NCBI GenBank assembly: GCA_036389675.1
Contig: DASVWI010000019.1
Span: 62,001-126,000 of the forward strand
Direction of reading: 5' to 3'
Source: DASQYE01 sp036389675
Lineage (GTDB): Bacteria > Acidobacteriota > Blastocatellia > Pyrinomonadales > Pyrinomonadaceae
DNA: 64,000 nt
Below are positions 44,449 to 54,824 of the stretch, piece after piece. A model generated the notes under the pieces. The model had not been told where the DNA came from, searched no databases, and saw nothing but the letters and a program-made list of their open reading frames with translations. The translations under genes were made by a program, and so were the position numbers. Position 1 is the stretch's first letter, and each line of letters starts with the position of its first letter.

Positions 44449-44543
44449 AAAGGATGAAGGATGAAGGATGAAGGATGAAAGGTAAGCTTCAACTCAGTTG
44501 ATTGCTTTTACTTCATCCTTCATCCTTCCGCCTTCATCCTTGC
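44449..44543. repeat. GGATGAA-family palindromic intergenic element, copy 5
   Basis: Four GGATGAA units on the left; right arm CTTCATCCTTCATCCTTCCG and CCTTCATCCTTGC. Core ends GCTTTTACTTCATCC as in copy 1. It supplies the final codons (QG) and the TGA stop of rpiB and lies just upstream of the tolC-like leader. Confidence 0.88.
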
Positions 44544-44983
44544 TTTTCGATGTTTGTGATTTTCGCCAGTCGGCGACGGTGGCGTTCTTCGCCTGTGAAG
44601 CGCGCGTTGACGAAGGCGCGCACGATCTCCGATGCCAGCTCGACGCCGACCACGCGTGCGCCGAGGCAGAGTACGTTGCAGTCGTCGTGTTCGCGCGATT
44701 GATGGGCCGAGTAGGTGTCGCCGCACAGGGCCGCGCGCACTCCGCGCAGCTTGTTGGCGGCGACTGATGCGCCCACCCCGCTGCCGCAAATCAGGATGCC
44801 CAGATCGGCGCGCCCGCTCTGCACCGATTGGCCCACCGACACGGCATAGTCGGGGTAATCGTCGGCGCGCGCGCCGTCGTGCGTGCCGAAGTCCTCCACG
44901 TCGTGCCCCGCCGCGCGCAACTCTTCCATCACACGCTCGTTGAGCGGGAAGCCTCCGTGATCTGCGCCGACTGCGATTCGCAT
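44534..44983 (-). CDS. rpiB: Ribose 5-phosphate isomerase B
   Basis: A 149-residue RpiB/LacAB protein: IAVGADHGGFPLNERVME (His9 region), VEDFGTHDGARADDYPDYA, then LGILICGSGVGASVAANKLRGVRAALC (about residues 63-89) with the catalytic Cys and Gly loop, and NVLCLGARVVG. It interconverts ribose and ribulose 5-phosphate. Transketolase is 18 bases upstream on the same strand, so the two form a non-oxidative pentose phosphate operon. The C-terminal residues come from a GGATGAA repeat. Confidence 0.93.
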   Translation of the reverse strand: MRIAVGADHGGFPLNERVMEELRAAGHDVEDFGTHDGARADDYPDYAVSVGQSVQSGRADLGILICGSGVGASVAANKLRGVRAALCGDTYSAHQSREHDDCNVLCLGARVVGVELASEIVRAFVNARFTGEERHRRRLAKITNIEKQG

Positions 44984-45001
44984 GGATGATTGGGAAAGCT
45001 C

Positions 45002-47041
<2,040 letters not shown>

Positions 47042-47084
47042 GCCTCTATCGTCACCTCGTTTTTGATTGGTAGATCGGAAAAGA

Positions 47085-47182
47085 GATTAACAGGGATGGA
47101 CAGGGATTGTCAGGATAAGAAAAACAAAGACAGCTTCAGCCCTCAATGCTTTGAGTCTTTATCCTGTCCCTCCCGGTTTGAA
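47085..47182. repeat. ATTAACAGGG-family palindromic element, copy 5
   Basis: GATTAACAGGGATGGACAGG on the left, then TTGTCAGGATAAGA; on the right TTATCCTGTCCCTCCCGGTT. The right arm has diverged. It lies between the small basic secreted protein gene and tkt. Confidence 0.8.
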
Positions 47183-47197
47183 TCCGCCTTAAGTTTT

Positions 47198-47578
47198 TTA
47201 TGGCGTGACGGCGCGCCTGACGGAGCGGGCGATGCCTTTGCCAGTGTGCTTGCCGAATGTGCCCATGCCCTTGCCGAGTTCTTTCCCGGCGCGCACGGGA
47301 CGGCCTCGCGCCATGTTCTGGCCGAAGCGTTTGCCGCCGCGACCCGCGCCGCGACCTGCGCGCGCAAACGCGCTCTTGATGCCGCGCCCTTTGCGGCGGC
47401 GGAATTCCCCGCGCACACGGCGTCGTCGTCGTCCGTTGCCGTCCACTCTCATTACGCGGCGGCCCTGACCGTCCTGTGCCCGCAGGAGCGGTGCGGCGAG
47501 GGGGCGTGCGCCGAGGCTCTGGCCCAGTTGCGGCAATACGAAGAGCGTCGCTAATACGATGACGAAAAGTCTACGCAT
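47198..47578 (-). CDS. Small secreted, very basic Gly/Arg-rich protein
   Basis: A 126-residue protein. GGGAGG lies just upstream of the ATG. Residues 1-24 are a signal peptide (LFVIVLATLFVLPQLGQSLGA). The mature part is dominated by Arg, Gly and Lys (RRRRRVRGEFRRRKGRG, GRGAGRGGKRFGQ), predicted highly cationic and disordered. It may bind polyanions such as DNA, LPS or acidic polysaccharide, but no family is recognised. The coding case rests on the good ribosome binding site and signal peptide. Confidence 0.6.
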   Translation of the reverse strand: MRRLFVIVLATLFVLPQLGQSLGARPLAAPLLRAQDGQGRRVMRVDGNGRRRRRVRGEFRRRKGRGIKSAFARAGRGAGRGGKRFGQNMARGRPVRAGKELGKGMGTFGKHTGKGIARSVRRAVTP

Positions 47579-47840
47579 GGAAACCTCCCTCGGGTGCTAT
47601 GTCTCTTTGGTGGCCTAAAGCATCGCACATCATGCGCGGCTTCGTCCAGTTAATCGTCCGCCGGACGCGCCCCGGCGGCCAGTGATTTTTGATGGCACAC
47701 GTGACTTCTCTCATGCTAATCTGGACGTGTGGACGGGAAAGCACACGTCGCCGTTCGCGCCACGCCTGAAGACGCCCCGGGGCGGCAAAGCCTAACCCTT
47801 CAATCGATCCTCTCTTAAGCCCGAAAAGGATTTTCAGCTC

Positions 47841-48497
47841 ATGCAAGCCGAAACGCTCAATTGTCCGATGTGCGGGGCAGCCGCCGCGAGCGCCGCGACG
47901 CGATGTCTCTTTTGCGATGCGCGACTGGCGACCGTCGCCTGCCCTTCATGCTTCGGCATGATGTTTCCGGGAAATCGTCATTGCCCGCGCTGCGGCTCGC
48001 TCGCCGCGCGTTCCGAAGTTGAGGACGCTGCATCGCGCAACTGCCCGCGCTGCCGCGTAGAGATGCCGCCGATCATCGTCGGCGCTGAAAGGATGCGCGA
48101 GTGTGTGCGGTGCGGCGGCCTGTGGGTCGACGCTGTGACCTTCGAGCAGATTTGTGCAGACCGCGAGCAACAGTCTGCCGTCCTCAAGGGCTCTGCCTCG
48201 CCCGCTCCCCTGAGAGCGGGCGGTCGGGGTGAGCCGGGCAGAGTGAGATACGTTCCCTGTCCAGAGTGCGGCCAGTTGATGAACCGGGTCAACTTCGCGC
48301 ATTGCTCCGGCGTCGTGGTCGATATCTGTAAGGGTCACGGCACGTGGTTCGACCGCGACGAACTGGCGGAGATCGTCGGCTTCATACGCGCGGGCGGACT
48401 GGAAGCCGCGCGCGCCCGCGAAAAGCAGCAGATCGCGGAAGAGCGCAGACTCCTGCGCCTTGAGCAACTTGCCAGAGCCAAGGAAGAGATCAACTAA
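47841..48497 (+). CDS. Multi zinc-ribbon protein with two TFIIB-type zinc fingers
   Basis: A 218-residue protein with five Cys clusters. Residues 8-60: CPMCG...CLFCD, CPSCF...CPRCG (zinc ribbons). Residues 68-105: CPRCRVEM...CVRCGGLWVD, and residues 140-175: CPECGQLMNRVNF...VDICKGHGTWFDRDEL. The last two match zf-TFIIB small domains in bacterial proteins of unknown function. A Lys/Glu/Arg-rich helix ends it. Nucleic acid or metal-linked regulation is likely but unproven. It stands alone, before the chaperone-usher-like locus. Confidence 0.8.
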   Translation: MQAETLNCPMCGAAAASAATRCLFCDARLATVACPSCFGMMFPGNRHCPRCGSLAARSEVEDAASRNCPRCRVEMPPIIVGAERMRECVRCGGLWVDAVTFEQICADREQQSAVLKGSASPAPLRAGGRGEPGRVRYVPCPECGQLMNRVNFAHCSGVVVDICKGHGTWFDRDELAEIVGFIRAGGLEAARAREKQQIAEERRLLRLEQLARAKEEIN

Positions 48498-48618
48498 CTC
48501 AACGCCACGCGAGCGACAGGCAGCCACAGGAGGCCAGTGCCGCCTGCGCGAGACCTCACAGCATCTCTTTTATCCAATTATAAACGCCTGCCCGAAAGCT
48601 GGCCGCGCCATCGTGTGA

Positions 48619-48652
48619 CTGACAAAACGTCAGGTGGCTGACAAAACGTCGG
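48619..48652 (+). promoter_or_regulatory. Tandem activator-binding sites (UAS-like) upstream of the usher-like gene
   Basis: Two 15-bp inverted repeats four bases apart: CTGAC-AAAAC-GTCAG at 48619-48633 (perfect) and CTGAC-AAAAC-GTCGG at 48638-48652 (one mismatch). The same pair, in the same orientation relative to transcription and also with the perfect copy distal, occurs upstream of the subunit operon at 54825-54859. They lie 154 and 135 bp (centre) before the -12 element of the sigma-54-like promoter, a distance usual for bacterial enhancer-binding proteins. Confidence 0.75.
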
Positions 48653-48766
48653 GCTCGCTGTCAGCCCTCATTCTCATGGCACGCGCGGTCAGAGTATTTG
48701 CGCGTTGATGAGGGCTGCAAAGCGCCTGTTTCCGCTACCTGTTCCGGCTGCCGGGCTCTGCCGCCG

Positions 48767-48782
48767 CGGCACGCATTTTGTT
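48767..48782 (+). promoter_or_regulatory. Sigma-54-like promoter of the usher-like gene
   Basis: CGGCACG-CATT-TTGTT. The -24 GG and -12 spacing fit the sigma-54 consensus TGGCACG-N4-TTGCA; deviations are C for T at the first base and T for C in the -12 GC. The promoter of the convergent subunit operon has exactly the same two deviations. A start site near 48792 would give a leader of about 125 bases to ATG 48917. Confidence 0.65.
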
Positions 48783-48916
48783 TATCGTTAAGCGGCGGAA
48801 CACTCTCTGTTCAGAGAGCCTGAAAGAAAACCTCCCCCCAAACAATTCGGCCTACGGTCGTGCGACCACTGGTTGCGGAAGAATCAAGTCTCGGGACGAT
48901 CTCCCCGAAAGCCCCT

Positions 48917-51538
48917 ATGAAGCTGTTAAGAGCCGTCATTTGTCTCGCTGTAGTTTGCGCGCTGCTCGTCTCGCCGGACGTGAGCATGTACGCGAGCGCA
49001 GCGAGCCTTCCGCTTGGCGACGCGGGTGTGGCGGCGGAGACGAAGGAGACGCTGGCGGGTGGCACGAGAGTAAGCGCAGAGCCGCAGGGCACGACTATCA
49101 TCGTCGATGGACGAACGCTGACAGGGCCGTTCAGCTTTCCGCAGCAGCGAGGCGGGCGCACCTTTCTTCCCGTCGTCGGTATCGCGCGTGCGCTCGGAGA
49201 CTCGATCAAGGTCAGCGCAGGCGCGCGCACGGTCGAAGTCCTCAGGCAAACGGGCACGAGCGCCGATTTTTACGCCGAGCTGAATCAGGTTCGCGAAAAC
49301 GGCTCGGTCATCCTCGGCGTCTCAAATACCGCCGACATTATCTTCACGCCGAACCCGGAAGAGTTGATGCTGCCCGTAGAGATCATCTCCGCGCTGCTGG
49401 ATGTCTCGATAGTTCTTGACGAAGGGACTCGTGCCATTCGCGTCACGCGCGGGCCGGGACACGCCGACACTGTGAGGGCCGGGGCGGGGCGCTCCACTTT
49501 CGAGCTTTACGAAGCGGAGTATGACTACAGCTTCAACATGTATCCGTCCGCTTATAACCATAACCTCAGCTTGCGCGCGACGGGCCGTATAGGCGAGGGG
49601 CGATTTGGCCTTGTCACCAACTCCGGCACGAGCAGGGGCAGGGGCTTCGGCCCGCTTCACAACGGCACTTTCACATACGAGCGGCCCGGCGGGCAGAGGT
49701 TCACGGGCGGCGACTTCAGCACAGGCACAGACCTCCTGTTCATGTCGGCAGCCGTGCGCGGCGTCTCCGCACAGCTTCCGCTGGCAGGCATGCGCGTGAC
49801 GGCCTTCGGCGGGCGCTCCGTCTCAGGCACATACCAGTCGCAGCCAGTCTACACAGACCCGACCCTCGCGCAGCAGCCGGAGCTTCAGCCGAATAATCCG
49901 TCGCAGAACACCTTGGGCTATGACACCAACGTCGCCGGCGCTTACGTCACTTTCGGGCCGTCTGCGCGCGAGCCACACAGCACTCGCCAGCTATTGTTCT
50001 CAACCGGCGGAATCTATTTCAGCGGCCCGGGCCGCAGCGGCCAGTTGCTCACGGGCAGCGTCCGCTACGCTTCGCGGCGGAGCTGGATTCAGGGAGATGT
50101 CGGCGTCGGCAGCTTCAGCCGGGTGGAGGGGGGAACGCGCAAGGGCGGTGTGGGTCTGGCGGCGGAAATCTCAGGCTCCTTCAATGTCACGGACAACCTG
50201 ACCGTGCAGGGGCGCTACGCGCACACGAGCCAGAATTTTCAGGGGCTGCAATCGGGCTCATATACTCCCATTAACACTATCGCGGGCGGCCTGACGTGGC
50301 GTGCGAGACCGTGGCTTTCGACTACGCTTTACGCCAGCGCTTCGACGCGCGCCGACGCGCCCGGGCAAAGAGACCGCTTCATCGCCGCGACCGTGAGCGT
50401 GACGCCCGGGCCGGGCCTGCCTTCAATCTTCTTCTCGCACACGCAGAGCAGTATGACGCAGACGGGCAGCGGCGCTTTCACGCTCCTGAGCGCGAGCAGG
50501 GATTTCGCTCGCTGGCGTCTGTTCGTCAATGCGACGAGGAGCAAGACGCTTGGGCCTGCCTTTCTCAACGCGCAGGTGAGCGCCAGTCTTCGGCTCGGCG
50601 AATCCAGCACGCTACAGGCGAGCCAGTCGTTCGGAAGTCGCGGCTCGATGGGCGGAACACTTGACTGGCAGACGCCCTCTCTTTTCAACAAGAGGATAAA
50701 CTTCGGCGCTGGTCTGGGTTACCTGCGTAACGACACCTCGCCGGTGCGGACGATTCAAAGACTATCGGGCTCTGTCAACCTGCCCCGGCAGAACACGCTG
50801 CAATTCGCTTACCTGCATAGCCCGCAGGGGCCGCAGCTTCTGCTCAGCCTGCGCGGGCCGCTCTTTCGCGGCGGGCGACGAGCGGAGGTTGCGCGCTCGG
50901 CCACCACCGCCGAGATGAATGACTTCGGAGCTTTCTACGGCAGGGTCTATCAGGACGCGAACCTCAACGGGCGCTATGACGCGGGCTTTGACCGCCCACA
51001 GGCCAGCGTGCAGGTGCGCGTGGATGGCAACCGCTACGTGACGACGGACGAAAACGGCCTCTTCCGCATAGAGCCAGTGCATACGGGAGAGCACGTCGTC
51101 TACCTAGACCTGCTTTCGGTGCGCGCAGACCTGACCCTGCTCGACGGGCCGCAACAGAGCGTCACCCTGCTTCCGGGCCGCGATTCGATAGTTGACTTCA
51201 GATTGGTACGCACGGGGCGTCTCACGGGCGTCGTCTGGTTCGACGCCAACGGCAACGGCCAGCTGGATGAAAGCGAGCCGCCCCTGCCTGATGTGCGCGT
51301 CGTTCTGGGCAGCAGCCGCGATACGCTGACGGACGAGAACGGCGTCTTCACCATCGGAGACCTTCCGCCCGGCGAGCACGTCCTGCTGATTGACGAAAAG
51401 ACCCTGCCCGAAAACACACGGTCTGCCGCGGGCTCGCTCACCATAAAAGTGCTGGCCGGAAGCGAAACCGGCGACATCAAGCTCCCCGCCATAGCCATCC
51501 CAGCCGAGATCAAACGCTTCCCCTCCGCCGCGAATTAA
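48917..51538 (+). CDS. Usher-like outer-membrane beta-barrel protein with stalk and SdrD-like domains
   Basis: A protein of about 873 residues. ATG 48917 (MKLLRAVICLAVVCALLV) is chosen because it starts a signal peptide; an in-frame GTG at 48860 is less likely. After it come two copper-amine-oxidase-N/stalk-like folds (about 40-180). Residues about 185-680 are dense alternating beta strands with small-residue loops, for example FTGGDFSTGTDLLFMSAAVRG, VRYASRRSWIQGDV and RWRLFVNATRSK, consistent with a large barrel. Residues about 690-860 hold two SdrD/Ig-like repeats: GRVYQDANLNGRYDAG and GVVWFDANGNGQLDE. The convergent neighbours encode a chaperone and two subunits, so I read it as an usher-type secretion pore; this is inference. 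Confidence 0.65.
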   Translation: MKLLRAVICLAVVCALLVSPDVSMYASAASLPLGDAGVAAETKETLAGGTRVSAEPQGTTIIVDGRTLTGPFSFPQQRGGRTFLPVVGIARALGDSIKVSAGARTVEVLRQTGTSADFYAELNQVRENGSVILGVSNTADIIFTPNPEELMLPVEIISALLDVSIVLDEGTRAIRVTRGPGHADTVRAGAGRSTFELYEAEYDYSFNMYPSAYNHNLSLRATGRIGEGRFGLVTNSGTSRGRGFGPLHNGTFTYERPGGQRFTGGDFSTGTDLLFMSAAVRGVSAQLPLAGMRVTAFGGRSVSGTYQSQPVYTDPTLAQQPELQPNNPSQNTLGYDTNVAGAYVTFGPSAREPHSTRQLLFSTGGIYFSGPGRSGQLLTGSVRYASRRSWIQGDVGVGSFSRVEGGTRKGGVGLAAEISGSFNVTDNLTVQGRYAHTSQNFQGLQSGSYTPINTIAGGLTWRARPWLSTTLYASASTRADAPGQRDRFIAATVSVTPGPGLPSIFFSHTQSSMTQTGSGAFTLLSASRDFARWRLFVNATRSKTLGPAFLNAQVSASLRLGESSTLQASQSFGSRGSMGGTLDWQTPSLFNKRINFGAGLGYLRNDTSPVRTIQRLSGSVNLPRQNTLQFAYLHSPQGPQLLLSLRGPLFRGGRRAEVARSATTAEMNDFGAFYGRVYQDANLNGRYDAGFDRPQASVQVRVDGNRYVTTDENGLFRIEPVHTGEHVVYLDLLSVRADLTLLDGPQQSVTLLPGRDSIVDFRLVRTGRLTGVVWFDANGNGQLDESEPPLPDVRVVLGSSRDTLTDENGVFTIGDLPPGEHVLLIDEKTLPENTRSAAGSLTIKVLAGSETGDIKLPAIAIPAEIKRFPSAAN

Positions 51539-51579
51539 AACTTCGACCCTCAAGGGCGTGATCCCTTCCCGGTCGAGCC

Positions 51580-51873
51580 ATTCCCCATTACCGTAATCGC
51601 GTTGCAACGCTCTGCAATGGCATTACGACCCTCCGCAACTCTATTACCTGACCTCGGAACGACGTGACGGTGCGGCGTAACGTCATTACGGAGTCATGCA
51701 ATGACGTTACGGTCAGACGCAATGGCGTTTCGATGGAACGTAATGGCGTTACGGTCAGACGAAACGACGTTTTCATGCGTGCAAACGTCGTTCGCATGGC
51801 TGCGAACATGGTTTCCGTAGTAGAAAACGCCGTTTCCACGAGAGAAAACGGCGTGACTGAGGCCGGTAATTGC
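51580..51873. repeat. Degenerate 21-bp tandem repeat array, about 14 units
   Basis: Units in register every 21 bases, for example GTTACGGTCAGACGCAATGG at 51706 and GTTACGGTCAGACGAAACGA at 51748, with earlier and later units less conserved. Because 21 is a multiple of three, any open frame gives 7-residue repeats. The minus strand is open from GTG 51839 to 51588 (units like VTPLRSI, ETPLRLT, VTSLHDS); the plus strand is open from GTG 51664 to 51897 but has a stop at 51649 in the array. Neither has a convincing ribosome binding site. It lies downstream of the usher-like gene. Confidence 0.85.
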
Positions 51874-51919
51874 GATGTTTATGCCAAGTTGCAGTAAAAA
51901 GAGAGGACGTTAGATCGAG

Positions 51920-51999
51920 CAGGTCAGTACCGCCTGCGGTAGCGGGCGGGTCTCAAGTCGCGGCATCACCCGCCCGCTACCGCAGGCGGTACTGACCTG
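51920..51999. repeat. Perfect 32-bp-arm palindrome (REP-like), copy 2
   Basis: Arms 51920-51951 and 51968-51999 are identical to those of the copy at 16343, with a different 16-base loop. It lies between the 21-bp array and the stop codon of the chaperone gene and can serve as terminator for both convergent units. Confidence 0.92.
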
Positions 52000-52005
52000 T
52001 GATAC

Positions 52006-52959
52006 TTAGTTCGGATTCTGTCCCGGCGAGGGGGTTGCCGCGATGGACTCGCGCATGATGCCCTCTTTGATGACGAGGTCTGTGACGCCTTCGGTCGTCT
52101 TGCCGTTTCCCTGAAAGTCCACCCTGTATTTGACGGTATAAGTTCCGGGGGGAAGCCGCTTCTCTATGAGCATCGCTTTGCTCAGGAGTGAGCCGCCGAG
52201 GACGGGCAGCGATTCGCCTTCCGCCATCTCGACAACGGCGCGGCCACGCGCATCCGTGATCTGAACCGAAGAGAGGGGACGAATCGCGCTGTTGCCTTCG
52301 TTCCTGAGCGTCGGCGTGATGGTGATCCCCTGCGGGGTGGCCTTCGCCTGTAGATTTTCGAGCGTGCCTCTTCGGACGGTCTGCGGCACGGTGATGTAGA
52401 ACATGGAGGCCATGCGAAAGCGCACCAGCATCTGGCGGGCGCTGCGGTTGAACTTGATCGTGTCGGGCCGCTGCTCCACGACGAGCGCCGCAAGGTGATC
52501 GCCCGGTGCGGCATCCTTCGGCACGGAGATGGTGACGCGTATGGAATGGGTCTGGCCCGGCTGCACGGACACTTCCGAAGGGCTGTAGATAATCCACGGC
52601 GCGGCGGAGCGAGTTTGCGTGCCTGCCTTGTAAAATTGGAGCTCCCCGGCGCGGTCTATATTCCAGTCGTTGAGGCTGGCGACGATGCGCGAGGGCTGCG
52701 CGCCCTCCCTGGCCGTGTGATAGTCGAGGTTGATGACCACGGTTGTCTCCGAGCCGGGCAGCATCTCCAGCTCGAAGCGTGCCGGGGCCAGCGCGATGCC
52801 GTCGTTTCTCGCCGCAGGCATCGGCTCTGTGGCGGCGTGCGCGTTTAATTCCTGCGCTTCCGTCAGCGCCGTCAGCGAGGCGACGAGCAGGATGAGCAGG
52901 ATGAGACAGAAGAGCGGCATCAAGAGCGTGGATACTTTTTTGATGGTCGTCATGGTCAT
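52006..52959 (-). CDS. Periplasmic fimbrial chaperone-like protein (two Ig-like domains)
   Basis: A 317-residue exported protein. The signal peptide or anchor is within residues 8-35. Residues about 52-185 form an Ig-like domain with IALAPARFELEMLPGSETTVVI and IIYSPSEVSVQPGQTHSIRVTISVP, the strand order and Pro-Gly turn of PapD-type chaperones. Residues 195-290 form a second beta domain (LRNEGNSAIRPLSSVQI, LPPGTYTVKYRV). The alternative is a DUF916/WxL-type surface protein. It starts 4 bases after the second subunit gene, so the two are tightly coupled. In a chaperone-usher system it would hold subunits in the periplasm. Confidence 0.7.
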   Translation of the reverse strand: MTMTTIKKVSTLLMPLFCLILLILLVASLTALTEAQELNAHAATEPMPAARNDGIALAPARFELEMLPGSETTVVINLDYHTAREGAQPSRIVASLNDWNIDRAGELQFYKAGTQTRSAAPWIIYSPSEVSVQPGQTHSIRVTISVPKDAAPGDHLAALVVEQRPDTIKFNRSARQMLVRFRMASMFYITVPQTVRRGTLENLQAKATPQGITITPTLRNEGNSAIRPLSSVQITDARGRAVVEMAEGESLPVLGGSLLSKAMLIEKRLPPGTYTVKYRVDFQGNGKTTEGVTDLVIKEGIMRESIAATPSPGQNPN

Positions 52960-52963
52960 AAAA

Positions 52964-53635
52964 TTAGTTACAACTGACGTTAGGCCCGGATGAGATGTTG
53001 AAGGTGATGGTGGCGCTAAATGTGCCGGAAACGTAATACTGCGGCTTGATGGTGAAGATGGCGTCGAAGATGTAGCCGTTGTCGCTCTCGTGCTTGGTGA
53101 TGGAAATCTTCGTCAGTCGCGGCCCTGTCAGGATGGTGGTCGAGCCGCTGACGTTCTGTAAGGATGAGGTGTAGGCCGCCCGCCCGTTGGCGTCGAGCGT
53201 CACATTCGTTGAAGGGTCGTTGCCGAAGGGCGAGCTGAAGAGGTGCGGGGCCGTGCAATCCTGCGCCTTGTTTCCCATCTGGCGCATATTGCGCGCGCCG
53301 AAGCCTATGTCTGAAGCCTGCACGGCCTGAGCGTTGGCGTTGAACGCTCCCGTGACCGTCGCCGTCACCCTGTAAGGCCCGGTGCTGCGGATGGCTATGG
53401 GCACGACGACCTTGACGAGGTTGTTCGAGTTGATCGGCGAGACTTCACCGAAGTTGATCGTGACGATGAGGTCTTGCGTCGTATCGTTAGTGCCGGAGAC
53501 GAACCCGCCGCTCGCGCCGGTGACCGTGGGCAGCCCGCCGCTGCCGATGTCAAACTGCTGCGCGTGTGCCCTCATACTCGCGCACAGCATGAGCAAACAG
53601 GAGAAGATTGCGATTGTTAGACCGCGTCGCTTCAT
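52964..53635 (-). CDS. Pilin-like surface subunit B
   Basis: A secreted protein of about 223 residues; ATG 53635 (MKRRGLTIAIFSCLLMLCAS) begins the signal peptide, ending AHAQ. Beta-rich throughout. It is a paralogue of subunit A: shared blocks are LIVTINFGEVSP / VVLNLGELGPG, ASDIGFG / AADIGFG, TTILTGPRL / TTVLSGPRI, and the C-terminal IFTIKPQYYVSGTFSATITF / VFAVKPQFFEDGSTTATATF. Two Cys (QDCTAP and the penultimate residue) could form a disulfide, absent in A. The chaperone gene follows after 4 bases. The C-terminal alternating hydrophobic strand is of the kind bound by chaperones. Confidence 0.75.
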   Translation of the reverse strand: MKRRGLTIAIFSCLLMLCASMRAHAQQFDIGSGGLPTVTGASGGFVSGTNDTTQDLIVTINFGEVSPINSNNLVKVVVPIAIRSTGPYRVTATVTGAFNANAQAVQASDIGFGARNMRQMGNKAQDCTAPHLFSSPFGNDPSTNVTLDANGRAAYTSSLQNVSGSTTILTGPRLTKISITKHESDNGYIFDAIFTIKPQYYVSGTFSATITFNISSGPNVSCN

Positions 53636-53690
53636 GGGCACATCCAGACCGAACGCCGACCTCTTTTGCGGGTGATACTGATATGGTCAA

Positions 53691-53726
53691 GCGCCGTCGC
53701 CCCCTTCAAAAGGAAAGCGACGACGC
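53691..53726 (-). terminator. Hairpin between subunit A and subunit B genes (possible attenuator)
   Basis: GCGCCGTCGC (53691-53700) pairs with GCGACGACGC (53717-53726) over 10 bp with one wobble or mismatch, loop 16 bases. It sits in the 164-bp gap between the two subunit genes. There is no long T-tract, so partial termination or mRNA stabilisation of the upstream cistron is more likely than full termination; either would make subunit A more abundant. Confidence 0.5.
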
Positions 53727-53799
53727 CTGACTTTCTGCTCAACTCAAAAGGGGAGAGATGAAGCCTGAATCCCCCGCGCGCTCTCTCTCTGCCGAGTTA

Positions 53800-54513
53800 C
53801 TAGGGAGCAGCGATAGTGAAAGTCGCGGTGGCCGTCGTCGAGCCATCCTCGAAGAACTGCGGCTTGACGGCGAAGACCGCCGGAACTACCAGCCCGTTAG
53901 AGTTGGTTCTGGGCACGGCGTTCATGATGCGCGGGCCGCTCAAGACCGTGGTCGAGGAAGAGAACGCACCCAGATTAGAGCGCGCCGCGGTGAACTCGAA
54001 CCTGCCTGAGGTGGCATTGACCGCGCCATTGGCAACGTTGGTCGGGTCGCCAGAGGTGTTGTCCGTGTCAACGCCGGTCGTGTAAACGCCGACCGCCGAC
54101 GAGCGCGTGAACGAGCCGACGCCGAAGCCTATGTCAGCCGCCCCGATCTTGTTCGTGGTCGAACCCGTGCTCGAAACCGTTGCGCTCATGGACAGCACGT
54201 AGTTGGTATTGCTTCTGAGCTTCAGAGGCACGGAAGCCTTGACGAAGCTGCCTGTGTTGCCCGGGCCAAGCTCGCCCAGATTCAGTACGACGGCGAGCGC
54301 GTTGTCGACCGTGCCGTCTGTGGTCACGCCGCCGCCCGAATTGCCGGTCAGCGTCACAGCGCCGCCCGAATTGAGCTCGACGAATTTAGATACCGTGCCG
54401 CTCATGGTGACGGTGCCGCTGGTATTGATCTGCGCGTTGGCGACCCCGGCGACCATCGCCAGCAACAGAGCCATGGAGGCCACCTGTGCGGCGCGTTTGA
54501 TTGAGTTGAGCAT
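53800..54513 (-). CDS. Pilin-like surface subunit A
   Basis: A 237-residue secreted protein. The signal peptide ends VANAQ (about residue 27). The mature part is poor in charged residues, rich in Ser, Thr, Gly and Val with regular beta alternation (SGTVTMSGTVSKFVELN, NTNYVLSMSATVSST), no Cys. Homologous to subunit B in four blocks, ending FTIAAP. AAGGAG and GGAAAG lie upstream of ATG 54513. It is the first gene after the sigma-54-like promoter, consistent with a major structural subunit. DUF4402-like surface proteins are an alternative family. Confidence 0.75.
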   Translation of the reverse strand: MLNSIKRAAQVASMALLLAMVAGVANAQINTSGTVTMSGTVSKFVELNSGGAVTLTGNSGGGVTTDGTVDNALAVVLNLGELGPGNTGSFVKASVPLKLRSNTNYVLSMSATVSSTGSTTNKIGAADIGFGVGSFTRSSAVGVYTTGVDTDNTSGDPTNVANGAVNATSGRFEFTAARSNLGAFSSSTTVLSGPRIMNAVPRTNSNGLVVPAVFAVKPQFFEDGSTTATATFTIAAP

Positions 54514-54691
54514 GTCTTTCCTGATTCTCCTTAACGTGGTTTTAGTGAAGAGGGTTCTTTTTGTACCCTACTGTCGTTGGCACATCGCCTGCGCGATGAC
54601 AGAGTGAGAGCGAGGGGGCGGGCGAGGCTGGAACTGCTATCTCAGGCGAGCCTGCTGCGGGCACAGGGAGACCCGGCTGCCTTTTCTTCAA

Positions 54692-54707
54692 TACAAACCC
54701 CGTGCCG
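54692..54707 (-). promoter_or_regulatory. Sigma-54-like promoter of the subunit/chaperone operon
   Basis: Read on the minus strand: CGGCACG-GGGT-TTGTA. It differs from the sigma-54 consensus only at the first base and in the -12 dinucleotide (GT for GC), exactly as at 48767-48782. A start near 54682 would leave a leader of about 170 bases to ATG 54513. Confidence 0.65.
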
Positions 54708-54824
54708 GGAAGAGGGAAAAGCGGGCCAAAAATTTAAGTGGTGGAAATAATCGGATTAAGAGGAAAGAGGGATTGTGAGGGATGCTTCAACCGCACGGCG
54801 TCAGAGCCCCTGAGGACATTATGG

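Noticed and set aside
48677..48692. TGGCACG at 48677 as a sigma-54 promoter
   Set aside because: The -24 part is good, but no TTG(C/T) lies at the required spacing; it also overlaps the region between the activator sites and the better element at 48767.
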